From Pseudevernia furfuracea (lineage: Eukaryota > Ascomycota > Lecanoromycetes > Lecanorales > Parmeliaceae): a stretch of 64,000 nt of DNA. This document shows, one piece after another, positions 46,538 through 57,274 of this stretch. Below the pieces are notes generated by a model. The model worked only from the letters and a program-made list of their open reading frames with translations. It was not told the origin of the DNA and searched no databases. The stretch spans positions 682,001 to 746,000 of the forward strand of contig JAIUPT010000019.1 of NCBI GenBank assembly GCA_022315425.1, in the 5' to 3' direction. Position 1 is the stretch's first letter; each line of letters starts with the position of its first letter. The translations under genes were made by a program, and so were the position numbers.

Positions 46538-47961
46538 CACTGGCAAGGAGTTGGGGAGTCCGAAACATTGCGGGGTGCTGCATTTACAGCTCGAGCTGAT
46601 TTTACCCTGCATGTATATACTCCGACAGTGACTTCATGCGGGTTGCGAGTTGCGAGTTGCGAGTTTCGAGAGAAAGTTGCAATTGTACTTGATAAGATAA
46701 GCAAGCTTGAGCTGCTTCTATGGATTAACCGTCGAAGACTGCCACTTTTGTTTCTGTTAAAACCAGAGGCTGACGCCAAGGCGAGCATTTGCTCTCATTA
46801 TCCATTTAGAAACTTGAACCGAGGCGGCCGTGAAAAAATGCCTTCTTGGCGCCATCATGCTGCCCCACTTGGCGCCAGAATTGTGCTCAGATTGTTTACG
46901 TATCAAAAGGTGTACAATTAATGCTCTGCTGTAGTACGTAAGTCTATTTGATACGAAAAGACATCATCTTGCATGACTTAGGGGCCACATGACTTTAGAT
47001 GTTGGACTCCAAGAAAGTCATTCGTAGGGTTAAACAACGAGGCTCAAACCCTCTCCCCCCAGGTAGCTTTAGGCAAGGGGCGAACCGGTCAACCAGATAC
47101 CTTACCTTACTTTAGCATTCTCTCAATATGGTAGCAGAGCATGTGAGTCGTAGAGAAGAGAATACTTTTTCGTCCTGCTCTTTGCCTAGGTTTGCCTGCC
47201 AGTGCGACCTCGATAACTGTCGCATCGTTCCAAGTCGCTGTCCCTTACAACGCATCCCCGTGTACGCAGAACTAGATTTGTAGGCGCCGGATGAGACGTT
47301 GGAATGACATGCAGTTTGATAAAAGCTTCTGGCGGTGAAGGATTTACGACTTTTGAGCCAATTGGATTCCCTGAAGGAAATTATTAGCGCCAAAAAAAAT
47401 CCCACCTTATGGCCTTCCGCTCGCTCCTCTTTCTCTTCTTTCCTCCTACAACCCATTTTCCAGACAACGAAGTCGCACTACACATCTTTACAAAGAGCAC
47501 ACATACACATTCAATCAATAATACCGTCGATTCAACATGCCTCAGGCGATCGCTGTGCTGTAAAGACCTACTGAAGGGCATGTGGAAACGCATGCCCTTC
47601 AGTACTGGCCAGCCCAACGAGTATTTCAATCGACTATCGACGTTATTATCTCTTCGATTGCTCCAAAGCATCGCCCCTGAACACTCGAAGCTCTTCACAC
47701 TACAAAGTCAGGTCGCGCTCCTCGGTCCCCGAGGCTGAAGGAGTGTTGTGGTCTGCTCACCTCCCTCTCTACGAATTCACCCAAAAGATCTCTGAACCCC
47801 TATGAAGAGTACACCATTTCTGCGAAAAATTCAGTACCACCATTTTGACTATATCATACCCTTCTGCATAATATCTGCTGCCCTGGAGATTTCGGGAAGA
47901 GTAGCACGAGACTGCTACCTACATACAAAAAAATAACACATTACACACCCACGGTCTCACC
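46538..47961. other. intergenic region and probable long leader
   Basis: A 1.4-kb gap. A short tandem repeat (GTTGCGA, about 3.5 units) lies at 46642-46667. A perfect 14-bp hairpin is at 47569-47604. The pyrimidine-rich stretch near 47,410-47,460 is typical of a fungal promoter or transcription start. No gene is supported. Confidence 0.45.
47569..47604. promoter_or_regulatory. perfect 14-bp inverted repeat in the leader region
   Basis: TACTGAAGGGCATG (47569-47582) and its exact reverse complement (47591-47604) are separated by 8 bases. It lies 358 bp before the start codon of the acidic nuclear protein. If transcribed it would fold into a stable stem-loop in the 5' leader; otherwise it could be a palindromic DNA site. 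Function is not shown by sequence. Confidence 0.55.
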
Positions 47962-50008
47962 ATGTCTCGCAAAATGAACCGCAATGCCCATACGCCGATC
48001 GGCGCGGCGCCAAATCCACTCCAAATTGACCATACCTCCGGACATGAAAAATCCAAGAGAAATCAGCCTCGGCTAGACCAGTCGAACAAGACCTATACAG
48101 AGGGACTTACACCAGAAATTGCCTCCTCGAAGCACGAAGGAGGACATACATCCAGCAGTACATCCAGCGACGATGATGCCGATGGAGACGTCAGCAGTGC
48201 TAACGCTGCTGAGCCAGATGAAGAGAGTGACGAAGATGGAGAGGGCGATGCGTTTGCCCCGTCTGGTCGCGCCGTCAAGGAGCATGGAGATCAGGCGGGG
48301 CGCATCCTTAAAGACTTTTCCGATCGCGAGTCAACTTTTGAGGGAAAGAGGAGCCATGGTCGTCCCAACGCTTTCAAGGGCAAGACTATGCACGATTCTG
48401 ATGACGATGTCTACAATCGTGTTGACCTGATTAGCGACTCAGAAGAGGACGAACCCAACGTCGAGCAATTAGAAGAAAGGAATATCATCGAATCAGAAGA
48501 GGCGGACGACCTCAATACTACAGCATACCTTGATACATCGGATGGATGGGAAGCATTCGAGCTCGAAGACGGCTTGTTCCTCGAGGATGTTCCGTTCTTT
48601 GACGAACAGTATGGCTGCACTGATTCAAACATCCTCGAAAGTGAAATGGAGCTCTTTCAACCGGCAAGCATCTTCGACGGATTCTCTTCGCCTCCACCAC
48701 GATCGCCACCCCCTCGTCGGGTTCGTTTTAAGGAGCCTGTTGCACAATTGTCGAACGATTCCGACATGGACTCGGATAACGGAGACATCAACGTTCTCTT
48801 CAGTCCTGTTGTTACTCCCATTGTACCATCAGGTGGGGATTTCGACTTGGGTGGCCCGTATTTGGATTACGAAGACGACGATGGCAGCTCTGTTGGAAGC
48901 TCCAGCGGCTACGAAAGTGGGTTGCATAACATGGTCTTATCTGCGAAGCTAACATTGCTCCTTTTCAGCTGACTATGGCGACACCACTGATGAAGAAGAT
49001 GTTCCAGCTTCTGCAACCAAACGACCACAGTCATTTCTTCGTCAGCCATCGCTGTCGTCGCTGGAGCTTGAGGCTCAAGCCGCGGCCGCGCCAGCAGCAA
49101 AGGGTCCTGCCAGATTTCCTGTCACTGCCGCAGGATATCGCCGTGGCCCACGCATGGGTACTTGGATAGTCGATGCCACCAAACCGTGTGCGGTCATCGA
49201 CAGCACTGGTGAGAACATGATTATCCGTCCTGCCACGCGTCCGTCTAAACCTAACGATATGTCTGTGTCACTAGCCAACAGTATCACAAGCACAGCGCAC
49301 GCAAGCCCGATTATTTCGCAGTCAGCGTTGGCAACCGCACCAGATGATAATTTTGTTGACGCCAGTGGCTTTTCGAGCCAAGCCTCCATGTACGAGTATG
49401 TCGATCCAGTACTTGGACCAGGCTCTGATATGGTGGCGGCTTCCGCTCGTTTTTCAACTGGCCACAGCCGACACCCTTCAACGGATCATTCATTGGCTGC
49501 TCCGTCTGTCTTCCTTCCCATGGATGCAATAGGAAACGTGGGCTCTTTCTTCGAAGACGATGATGGCCTAGACGATGATCTGAACGACGACGATGCTCTT
49601 TTGAATATCGATGACTTCATTGACTTTGGCGACGACTCCTCAGAGGATGGAGACCAAGCCACGGGCGATGATTCAACTCTTACATCGCCTGTCACAACGG
49701 AAGGGCCCGGCGCGGTTCAGCTGAAGACACCGTCGCCTGATGCTATTATGGCTTCAGACGACCTCATGAAACACCTCGACAAGCATCTTGTGTCTGCCTT
49801 CCGTCGTGGACAGCCTCATCACCAACCTCAATCTCGTCCTCGTCACGGTAACTTGTCGTTGAACAGCCACGCGCTCAAGGGTGGAAGGCAAGCTACTGCC
49901 AACGCTCCAATGAGCCCTCAGAAGAAGCGCAAGACGAGTGGGAGCTTCGGCGATCGTCCTTCGTTTGAGGTTCCAGCTGCCAAGAGGAGAATGATCCATC
50001 ATCGCTGA
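47962..50008 (+). CDS. acidic nuclear protein resembling IFH1/CRF1 coregulators
   Basis: Two exons (47962-48916 and 48969-50008; 52-nt intron with GCTAAC branch and donor GTGGGT) encode 664 residues. The start has a CTCACCATG context. The first half is Asp/Glu/Ser-rich. Landmarks are DGWEAFELEDGLFLEDVPFF, a basic RRVRFKEPV box, and the splice-made SGYETDYGDTTDEEDVP. Then comes RRGPRMGTWIVDATKPCAVID, which I associate with the IFH1/CRF1 family that works with Fhl1 on ribosomal-protein genes. A basic KKRKTS near the C-terminus may be a nuclear localisation signal. The family link rests on remembered motif layout (TTDEE followed by GTW...KP.AVID) and is moderate. Its neighbour on the same strand is an S6K-like kinase. 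The protein is disordered over most of its length. Confidence 0.6.
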
Positions 50009-51387
50009 GTGATGATGACCGATCTGCATGACCTACAAGTCAAGAAAAGATAGACACATTGAGATGACAAATGCACGAGTACTACAAGAGGACGAGGAAC
50101 GCTAGAGAAAGAAAACCACCATAGATTTTCACGCACCGTATGAAGCTACGAGCCATGGCTCATGGAGATGATAGGAGTTGGTCTTTATAATCATTCGGAG
50201 TATCTTTTCATTTTTCCGGCATACAACGGCTACAAGGGCTTCCTGCATATCACGCTCGGAATTTTTCGGTTTCACCATCTCTACTGAGATTTACTAGGAG
50301 TTATGCGAGGGATATCGATGTCATAGTGCTGCGCATTGGGCTTCAGATACGATGATACCACAAAAGTCATGCTTTTTCTTCACTTTTACTTTTACCTTTT
50401 CTTTTTCTTTTTTTTTGGGTGAAGTTGGCTGAGCTGGGATTGATAGAATACGTGTCCAGAGACATCGAGTCAGCCATGCTAATCAAGTTCATATGACCGC
50501 AGGTGACTTTGTAAGAGACTGTACGTAGTAAAACTCATGCATAGTGAGAGGCTTAATAAGATTCCAACTCTGCACAGGCTAATCGTCAGACAAAGTGGCA
50601 ATCCTAAGCTCCCCATCTTTTCATTGTGGCACACTTTTGTGGCTATCAACCTAAGTGATCTGACTGTTCATATCAACTTAAAGGGGTTCGCTGGGGTAAC
50701 TTCTCCCTCTATGCATGACTTTTGCTCGATCCTCTTACTTGCTCACTTTTGAGGCTTTATACACGGCACCTCTCAACCTTCACTGCCCGAAGTATAATCA
50801 GAGTACCAGGAAGTAAACCAGTGTTAAGTATCACGGCAAGATCACTCCCAACGAGTCCTGGCCACTAGTCCGCTTTGGGCTCGGGCTTCATCGCAAGCGG
50901 CCGAGATCATTCTCTTTGATTTCTCGCGACTTGCCAGCTGACAGGTTTCACGTTGCACATTCGCAGGCATACATCCTCACACATTCACAAAGTCCTTCAA
51001 CACAGTTACCATAACTCATAAACAAACATCATCATCATTTATGGGGCCATTTAGAACTTCTACTATCACCAACCCAACCCCAAGCTCAGCCATCTCGCGC
51101 CGCAAAGCGAAGCGCATCGGAGTCTCCCAGCGAGAGACCGTTTTCGCAACTGAAAGCACCTCGGTGCTGTGGCTACTGGCGGAGGGTCCGTCCTGAATGG
51201 GCGGACGGTAATAACGCTGCGATCGTACTTGTGGATCGAAAACATGTATGGGCCTTCTCCAACTACCTGACTTGGAAATCTCGCTCATAGCATGTCAGCA
51301 AATAGAATCCTGCGAAGACGCAATTCATAACTCCTTGAATGTCCCGGCTGGTCGAGCGCGGCCTACGACTTGTCCACTTGCGCGACA
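50009..51387. other. intergenic region and leader of the AGC kinase
   Basis: A 1.38-kb gap. The T-rich stretch around 50,370-50,420 and the pyrimidine/CA-rich run up to 51,040 look like promoter and leader. A 51-codon upstream open frame is listed separately. Confidence 0.4.
51041..51196 (+). other. upstream open reading frame before the AGC kinase
   Basis: The ATG at 51041 sits in a CATTT context and opens a 51-codon frame ending TGA at 51194-51196, about 190 bp before the kinase start. The peptide is basic and Ser/Thr-rich in its first half, with no known domain. It could reduce translation of the kinase if it lies in the mature leader. Alternatively it could be a spliced-out or non-transcribed stretch. 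Confidence 0.35.
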
Positions 51388-53307
51388 ATGTTTGCTTTCG
51401 ACGCTACAGACAAGCACTTCTCCAACCTTCGTCTGGATGAGTCATTTGCTCCTGTGGCTCCTATCCCAGCACTAGATGGATTGACAGTTGAGAAAGGAGA
51501 TAGCCTTCTATATGAGGATCATGAAAGCGGTAGCACGGGGGATGCAACGCGGGGAAACTCCAATTACTCCAGCCCAAGGGTTCATCCGAGCTCTGTGCTC
51601 GCTCCAGAACCCGTCGAGCCTACACTGAGCGGACATGGAACTCCACCAATCGATATCGTTATGACGCCTTCGATGGCCAGAAGTCGGAGCAGGGCTAGGA
51701 GCGAACACGAGGATAACGTGTTAGCTGAGGCTACACCAAGACCCCTTCCAAAACCTGTGCGCAAGAAGAAGCGCGGGCCAAAGAAAGGAGCAGTGGCAGC
51801 TTTGAGTACAGTACGTGGATTTACCCCCGTGACCTCTGGCGACGATGATTCCGACTTTGACTTCTCATCGGAAGGCTTTCGCAGAAGGAGGGACTTGAGC
51901 GTTCAGCGTTCCACCAGTATTGTGAGGAAGGACCTGAGCCTTGATCGTTCTGGGCGATCTAGTATCGGCAGCGCCCTTGAAGTTCGGTCTGCATCACCTT
52001 CAAGTGGCATCAGCGCTCTCACAAGACAATTGGATGCCTTGGAACGGGATCGCTCCCCTAGCAAGACTTCTTTACTGAGGAGCAAAAGCAAGCTTGGCTC
52101 GGAGACCGCTAGCAGTGCAAGCGTGACATCAGGGACCAGCGGCGACGAATATACCCCGGAGACAACCAGCTACGAAGTGCCTTTGGAGCATGACTTCGTC
52201 AGTTCCGATTTAACACAGAAGGACAAACGCGATGCTCGGTCGGACACATTGTTGAACGGTGGCGTAGTCCGGAAGATGCAAGCGACTGATTTCGAGCCAC
52301 TCCGCTGTCTTGGCAAAGGTACTTACGGGACTGTACTTCTGGTCAAGCAGGCATGCACCAGCAAGCTTTATGCGCAAAAGCAATTTCGGAAGGCCTCGTT
52401 GACTGTGCACAAACAACTTGTAGAGCAGACAAAGACAGAACGGAGTATTTTGGAAAGCATCAACCGTCATCCATTCGTGGTGAAACTCTACTATGCCTTC
52501 CAGGATCACGAAAAGCTGTACTTAATTCTTGAGTACGCTCAAGGCGGAGAGCTTTTCGAACACTTACGGACTGAGCGAATGTTTCCCGAGGAGACAGCTG
52601 CTTTCTACATGGCGGAGATGGTACTTGCCCTCGAGCATCTACATCACACCGTCGGTGTCGTCTACCGCGATTTAAAACCAGAGAACTGCCTTCTCGATTC
52701 GGAGGGGCACCTCCTATTGACAGACTTCGGGCTTAGCAAAGAGGCCGTTGACGGAGAGCACCGCTGCAGGTCAATGACCGGCACAGTTGAGTACATGGCC
52801 CCAGAAGTGATACAAATGCAAAACTACGGTACGGCAGTGGACTGGTGGTCTTTCGGCATCCTAGGGTTCGACCTATTGACCGGCTCATCGCCCTTCCGCG
52901 CCAACAACGACATGAAGATCAGAGACAAGATCGTGAAGGCAAAGCTGGTCCTTCCCTACTTCCTCAGCCCGGACGCAAAAGACCTCCTCACGCGCCTTCT
53001 CCGCAAAGAGCCGAAGAAACGGTTGGGCGCTTGCATGCCGAAGGACATGCAGACCATCAAGGGCCACCGCTTCTTCCGAAAGATTGAGTGGGCGAAACTG
53101 GAAAGACGGGAAACCGAACCGCCGATCAAACCACTCATCACGGATCCAGAATTGGCAGAGAACTTTTCGTCTGAGTTTACGGATCTGGCTGTCAGTCCTG
53201 TGGTAGCGGGGCCGTTGAATGGTACGAGGAGCGAGCAGGATCCTTTTGGTGGTTTCAGCTTTGTAGGAAGTCGCAGCTTGCTGGAATGCGGGAATGGTTT
53301 CTTCTGA
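51388..53307 (+). CDS. AGC-family protein kinase, S6K (Psk1)-like
   Basis: A Ser/Thr kinase of 639 residues in one exon. The frame opens at 51370 only through TTG, so ATG 51388 is used. Residues 1-295 are Ser/Pro-rich with a basic RKKKRGPKK patch. The kinase domain starts near 300: Gly loop GKGTYGTV at 309, ATP-anchoring Lys 331 (YAQKQF), catalytic Asp 428 in YRDLKPEN, and Asp 446 of DFG. The T-loop is SMTGTVEYMAPE with Ser 462/Thr 464 as phosphosites, followed by VDWWSFG. The AGC C-tail is complete, with a turn motif SP at Ser 603 and a hydrophobic motif FGGFSF with Ser 624. This layout is that of TORC1- and PDK1-controlled S6 kinases (fission yeast Psk1), which link nutrients to ribosome function. 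Sch9 or other AGC groups are less likely because no C2 domain is visible. Confidence 0.88.
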   Translation: MFAFDATDKHFSNLRLDESFAPVAPIPALDGLTVEKGDSLLYEDHESGSTGDATRGNSNYSSPRVHPSSVLAPEPVEPTLSGHGTPPIDIVMTPSMARSRSRARSEHEDNVLAEATPRPLPKPVRKKKRGPKKGAVAALSTVRGFTPVTSGDDDSDFDFSSEGFRRRRDLSVQRSTSIVRKDLSLDRSGRSSIGSALEVRSASPSSGISALTRQLDALERDRSPSKTSLLRSKSKLGSETASSASVTSGTSGDEYTPETTSYEVPLEHDFVSSDLTQKDKRDARSDTLLNGGVVRKMQATDFEPLRCLGKGTYGTVLLVKQACTSKLYAQKQFRKASLTVHKQLVEQTKTERSILESINRHPFVVKLYYAFQDHEKLYLILEYAQGGELFEHLRTERMFPEETAAFYMAEMVLALEHLHHTVGVVYRDLKPENCLLDSEGHLLLTDFGLSKEAVDGEHRCRSMTGTVEYMAPEVIQMQNYGTAVDWWSFGILGFDLLTGSSPFRANNDMKIRDKIVKAKLVLPYFLSPDAKDLLTRLLRKEPKKRLGACMPKDMQTIKGHRFFRKIEWAKLERRETEPPIKPLITDPELAENFSSEFTDLAVSPVVAGPLNGTRSEQDPFGGFSFVGSRSLLECGNGFF

Positions 53308-55155
53308 AGAGGGAAGGATAGGGGACGGAAAGCGCTGGAGGGTTGAGGGATGGTTCCCGAGAAGGTAATTTCACTGGACGGATGGAACATGTTTTCATCG
53401 GATGGATGGTAGAAGCTGTTTGGTGCACAGCATGGATGGAAAAGCTTGTGCAAGGCCAATCTCCATGGGGTTTTTGGATAGTGCTCGCTTAGAGTATTTG
53501 CTTTGAGGCTCTTTGATTCCCTATGTTTTGAATTGATTGCATCTCAAAGTGTGGCGACTGGGAGGGTCGGCTAGATTAGATGGACCAATAGATCTCTTCA
53601 CTACCTTAATCACTACTACTACCTTTTGAGCGGACGCCCTCTCGTTCTGTATGATGTTGATTGAACCGGCTAGGCTGTTATGTGGGAGAATGGGAAGAAC
53701 TCGATATGCACATGGATTGCCCATCTGCACGGGGGTTGCGAGTTCCATTGGGTCGTTCGGGGGGCAGTCCCCCCACGGTGCCACCACTGCTGGTCTGCTA
53801 CCTTTACCGTTGGGAAGACTCATGACTCATGATGCTTTAGCTCGATATGTAAAGTAAGGTAATCAAGCTAATCTGCAGCCTATGAGAACTCAGGGGTAGC
53901 GCGCGGCGGCAGCCATGCGTTAGTTAGTGGATCCGGGGCCCGGCAAGAAGTTCAAAGTCACCAACTCACCAAGTCCCCGACCCTCGGGCCCCCTCTTTTT
54001 TTTGATGTGACTTTGTCTTTTGACATTTTTTTTTTTTTTAACTTCCAGTATCAAAGCTCTCTGGGAACTTACTTCTTTGTTGTCACTGCTTGAGGGAGAG
54101 AGAGGATGCGAGATGCATGCAAGAGCCCCAATGCAGGCATAAAATCCCTGTCGACTCTCCTTTTGTTGAGCATGAGCCGAGGTGAGAGAGGTGAGAGGTG
54201 AGAGGTGAGATAATAAAAGCAGAAGGAAGTCGAGTGCAAAAGGCCGTCGTCCAGTGTTGCCCCGCCCAGTGCCCCAGACCACGAGCCTTCCCAGCAGTCA
54301 TGATTTCCATTCAGATATGTAAGGAAGGTAAATAAATTCCAACTGGAGCAGCGTTCGTTAGAGTACGGCTCGCAGGCCAGGGTGGGACCGTGGCCCGTGG
54401 AGAGCACGGAGGATGCACTAGAGCAAAAGTTAATCTGACAATTAAGGTATTGTTGATCCATGTCGACCATCATTACCTTACTAGTACTACCATGCATCCT
54501 TCCTGTATCTCAAACTCATCATCCTCTGAATTCTCCCCCCCATCATTTCACTCAATCTCCATCAGGTCCATCTCGTCTCCTAACCGAGCTCTTCTACCAT
54601 CCCCGCACTCACTGCGCTCACTACTCACTACTCACTGTTCACTGTTCATTACTCACTACTCACTCTACTCACTACTCACTCTACTCACTACCCACTCTAC
54701 TCACTCAAATGACACTGAGCCTTGAAACACGACCATGCAAGACGATTGCTATCCCGGTAAATTCCCTGACCATAATAATATTAATGCAGGCAGATCTGCT
54801 GGGTCCAGAGCTTGACAACTGCAAGAACACGCTGGCGAGATGGTGGAATAGAGGGGTAAAGGAGAGGGCACCAGGGGATCAAATGTCTTTTCTATTTACC
54901 ACGGGCAGTGACAGAAAAATAAAATGACGGGATATATTTTCCACCTGCCCCCGGATCCCTTTCTTCTCTTCTCCAGGACGTGTCGCAGAATCGTCTTCCA
55001 CATTCGTTATATATTACTTGCATCAACATTGATACATTCCTTCTTTTCTTCCTCAATAATTGACATTCAGACGCATCAAGCTCGTCTTTTACCCTCTTTA
55101 ACTTCACATACACTTTTTCAATCTACCATATTTATCACACCACAAACCCATCACA
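53308..55155. other. intergenic region with simple repeats, 1.8 kb
   Basis: It contains a GAGGTGA-type purine repeat (54179-54211) and a CTCACT minisatellite (54619-54708). The open frames at 53521-54927 run through these repeats and lack domains. The last ~200 bp (pyrimidine-rich, CA-rich before the ATG) is a typical leader of the secreted protein gene. Confidence 0.5.
54619..54708. repeat. CTCACTA-type minisatellite
   Basis: About 90 bp of imperfect repeats built from CTACTCACT and CTCACTGTT words, head to tail. A related purine-rich repeat of GAGGTGAGA words lies 400 bp upstream at 54179-54211. Confidence 0.8.
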
Positions 55156-56454
55156 ATGCATTTCGCTGATTTCTCCGCCCTGCTCCTATTGGCCGGCGCA
55201 GTCGCAGCCACGCCCCATCGTCCCTGGATGCGTAAGTGGGAGCACTTCCATCTCCACTCCTCCTTCGCGTCCCAGGAGGATGCGTCTGCCGGCTTCACCA
55301 TGGCTTCTGGAACAGGCACCGCTTCCGTGATCCCTCAGGGCACAGTGCTAGTCGCTCCCCCCAAGCCTCTTGTATCCCGTGTGCCGTCTGTGTCCTCGAC
55401 CGAGTCCGGCGGAGACGGCACTAGCAAGGAAGCCGCCGAGCCAGAAGAGAACCCAGACTTACCCTCTTCCTCAGCGCCTGCAAATCCAGTTTCCTCCAGG
55501 TCTGCATCCTCATCCTCTGGCGGTGAAGTATCCTACAACGCCACCATCACCCAGTACGTTTTCCTCTACTCCAGCCTCTACCTTTCTTCCCACCCTCACC
55601 TGTTCCATTTCGACCCTCCCCACCGGATCGTTTGTCCTACTAATCTACCCTAGGTACGGACTCAACGACGGGAACGGCTCCCCCAACTGTAACGCTGCCA
55701 CGGTCTCCTGCGGCTTCTACAATACCCCCGGGTACAACGCCGCCGTTTCCCAAAACCTATTCGGTGCGGCGTCGGGCAAAACCGACACGTGCGGTACCTG
55801 CGTACGTATTTTCGGAGCTCACTTCTCCTCTTTTGGACTCAGTCTTGAGTCTTGAGAGACATGTCTTGGGAATGTATACTCTGTAGACATGTTCCGAGGC
55901 TTAGCGTTCCCCCCCCCCCCAATGAGGCAATACTGACTCCGAAATTATGACCCAGTGGCAACTCGACCCGGTATCGAACCCAAATGGTGCCAATACTACT
56001 GCATCGGTGCCCGGACTGAATAAAATTGTGGTTATGGTGAACAATCTTTGCCCGGCGTCGAGTAATGAGAGAGTTGTAAGTGGCCCTATTATACCGTCCT
56101 TGAGTTGAGAGGAACGGATACACTAACAACAACCCTCCAAACTCCAGTGCGGTCAAGCAACTCTTCAAGATACCAACTACGCAGGCAAGCTACCCTCACC
56201 CACAGTCCCCTCCGCACGCCTCTCCTTTCCCCCCCCTTTCTCCATATTTGACAAAAGGACTAACACCACCCTGCCCAGGCGCCGAAGTCAACTTCGACCT
56301 CTGCAAAGACGACGGCGCCGCCAACGCCCTCTTCGGTACCTCGGGCATCGGCATGGCTTACGGCCAAGTCACGCAGGTCAGCTGCGATTTGTGGACCGGA
56401 AGCCAGAACTACACCACCGGCACCATGCCCAGCATGCCCAACGAGACGTCTTGA
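55156..56454 (+). CDS. secreted expansin-like double-psi beta-barrel protein
   Basis: There are five exons: 55156-55553, 55654-55801, 55956-56075, 56148-56184 and 56279-56454; the protein is 292 residues. The N-terminus (MHFADFSALLLLAGAVAATP) is a clear signal peptide. Residues about 30-125 are Ser/Pro/Glu-rich, like a glycosylated linker. The C-terminal domain (from about residue 125) is an EG45/expansin-like double-psi beta-barrel: ATITQYGLNDGNGSPNC, VSCGFYNTPGYNAAVSQNLFG, DTCGTCWQLDP, KIVVMVNNLCPAS, CGQATLQDTNYAGAEVNFDLC, and GMAYGQVTQVSC. Its many paired cysteines fit an extracellular protein. Family members include plant-wall loosening proteins and protease inhibitors. A GH45 catalytic pair is not evident, so enzyme activity is not claimed. 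The fourth intron (56185-56278) has a GC donor (CAG|GCAAGC) and a GACTAAC branch site. Confidence 0.85.
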
Positions 56455-57274
56455 ACGAACAAGCCAAGGCTGGGGAAGACGGGGTGGAGATTGGTAGCGA
56501 TGGATAGATGGGATGGGTGTGGAGATGACGGCATTTGCATGAACATATTTTCTTCTTCCTCTTCTTCTTCTTCTTCTCGACAACTAGTTCATGCTGGCTC
56601 TTTGAAAGAGCGTCCGCTCCTTTCCATCCCTTTCCTTCTTCAATACATGTTACCTTTTGACACAACGGCTTCGGATACGGTGGTTCCGGGGCGAGGTGTA
56701 CATACATACATATATACCTACCTACTACCTACCTTTCTCTACCTTGATGGGAAAAAAACAAAAACAAAAAAAAAACAACAACAAAAATAACAACAAGGGT
56801 TCGCTTACTCCCATTACGTAGCAGTAAGCGAAATAATGGCATTGCCGGTCCATTTTTTCACGTCGCTTTGATCGATCTGACGGGTGCTACGTTACAGTAC
56901 GGGATGTGCATGTTGTTGTTGCTATTGCTGCTGCTGCTGCTGCCGTCTTGATCCGCGGGTAGAATGGTCGACGCGGGGTTCTTGCGTTCATTGTCTGGTA
57001 TCGTTGCGAGGAAAGGGGGGGGGGGGGGGGGGATTGAGATGGCCCTCGATCGGTGCTTGTTGCGTCCGTGTTTTAGGGGATTGGTACCTCTTTGTGATTG
57101 CCGACATCGTTTGCATGGCGCCTCGTCTGTTACGTGGGGGGTTGAAATGATGGACAGCCAGCCCCCCTGAGACTTTTGTTGGCCAGCAGGGAGGGATCCC
57201 GACGTTTGACACTCGATGCAGATTCTATAAGATTTGATGATATCATGAACATGTACTATGCCATACTGGCCTGT
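56455..57274. other. intergenic region between convergent genes
   Basis: It contains a TTC-rich stretch (56,549-56,580), an A-rich run near 56,755-56,795, a CTG repeat near 56,920-56,942 and an 18-nt G run at 57015-57032. No gene is supported. Confidence 0.5.
57015..57032. repeat. homopolymer run of 18 G
   Basis: An uninterrupted G tract. As with the 25-G run at 38202, its exact length should be doubted. Confidence 0.9.

Noticed and set aside
54390..54927. Overlapping plus-strand open frames of 111-155 codons
   Set aside because: They translate the CTCACT minisatellite and have no domain.
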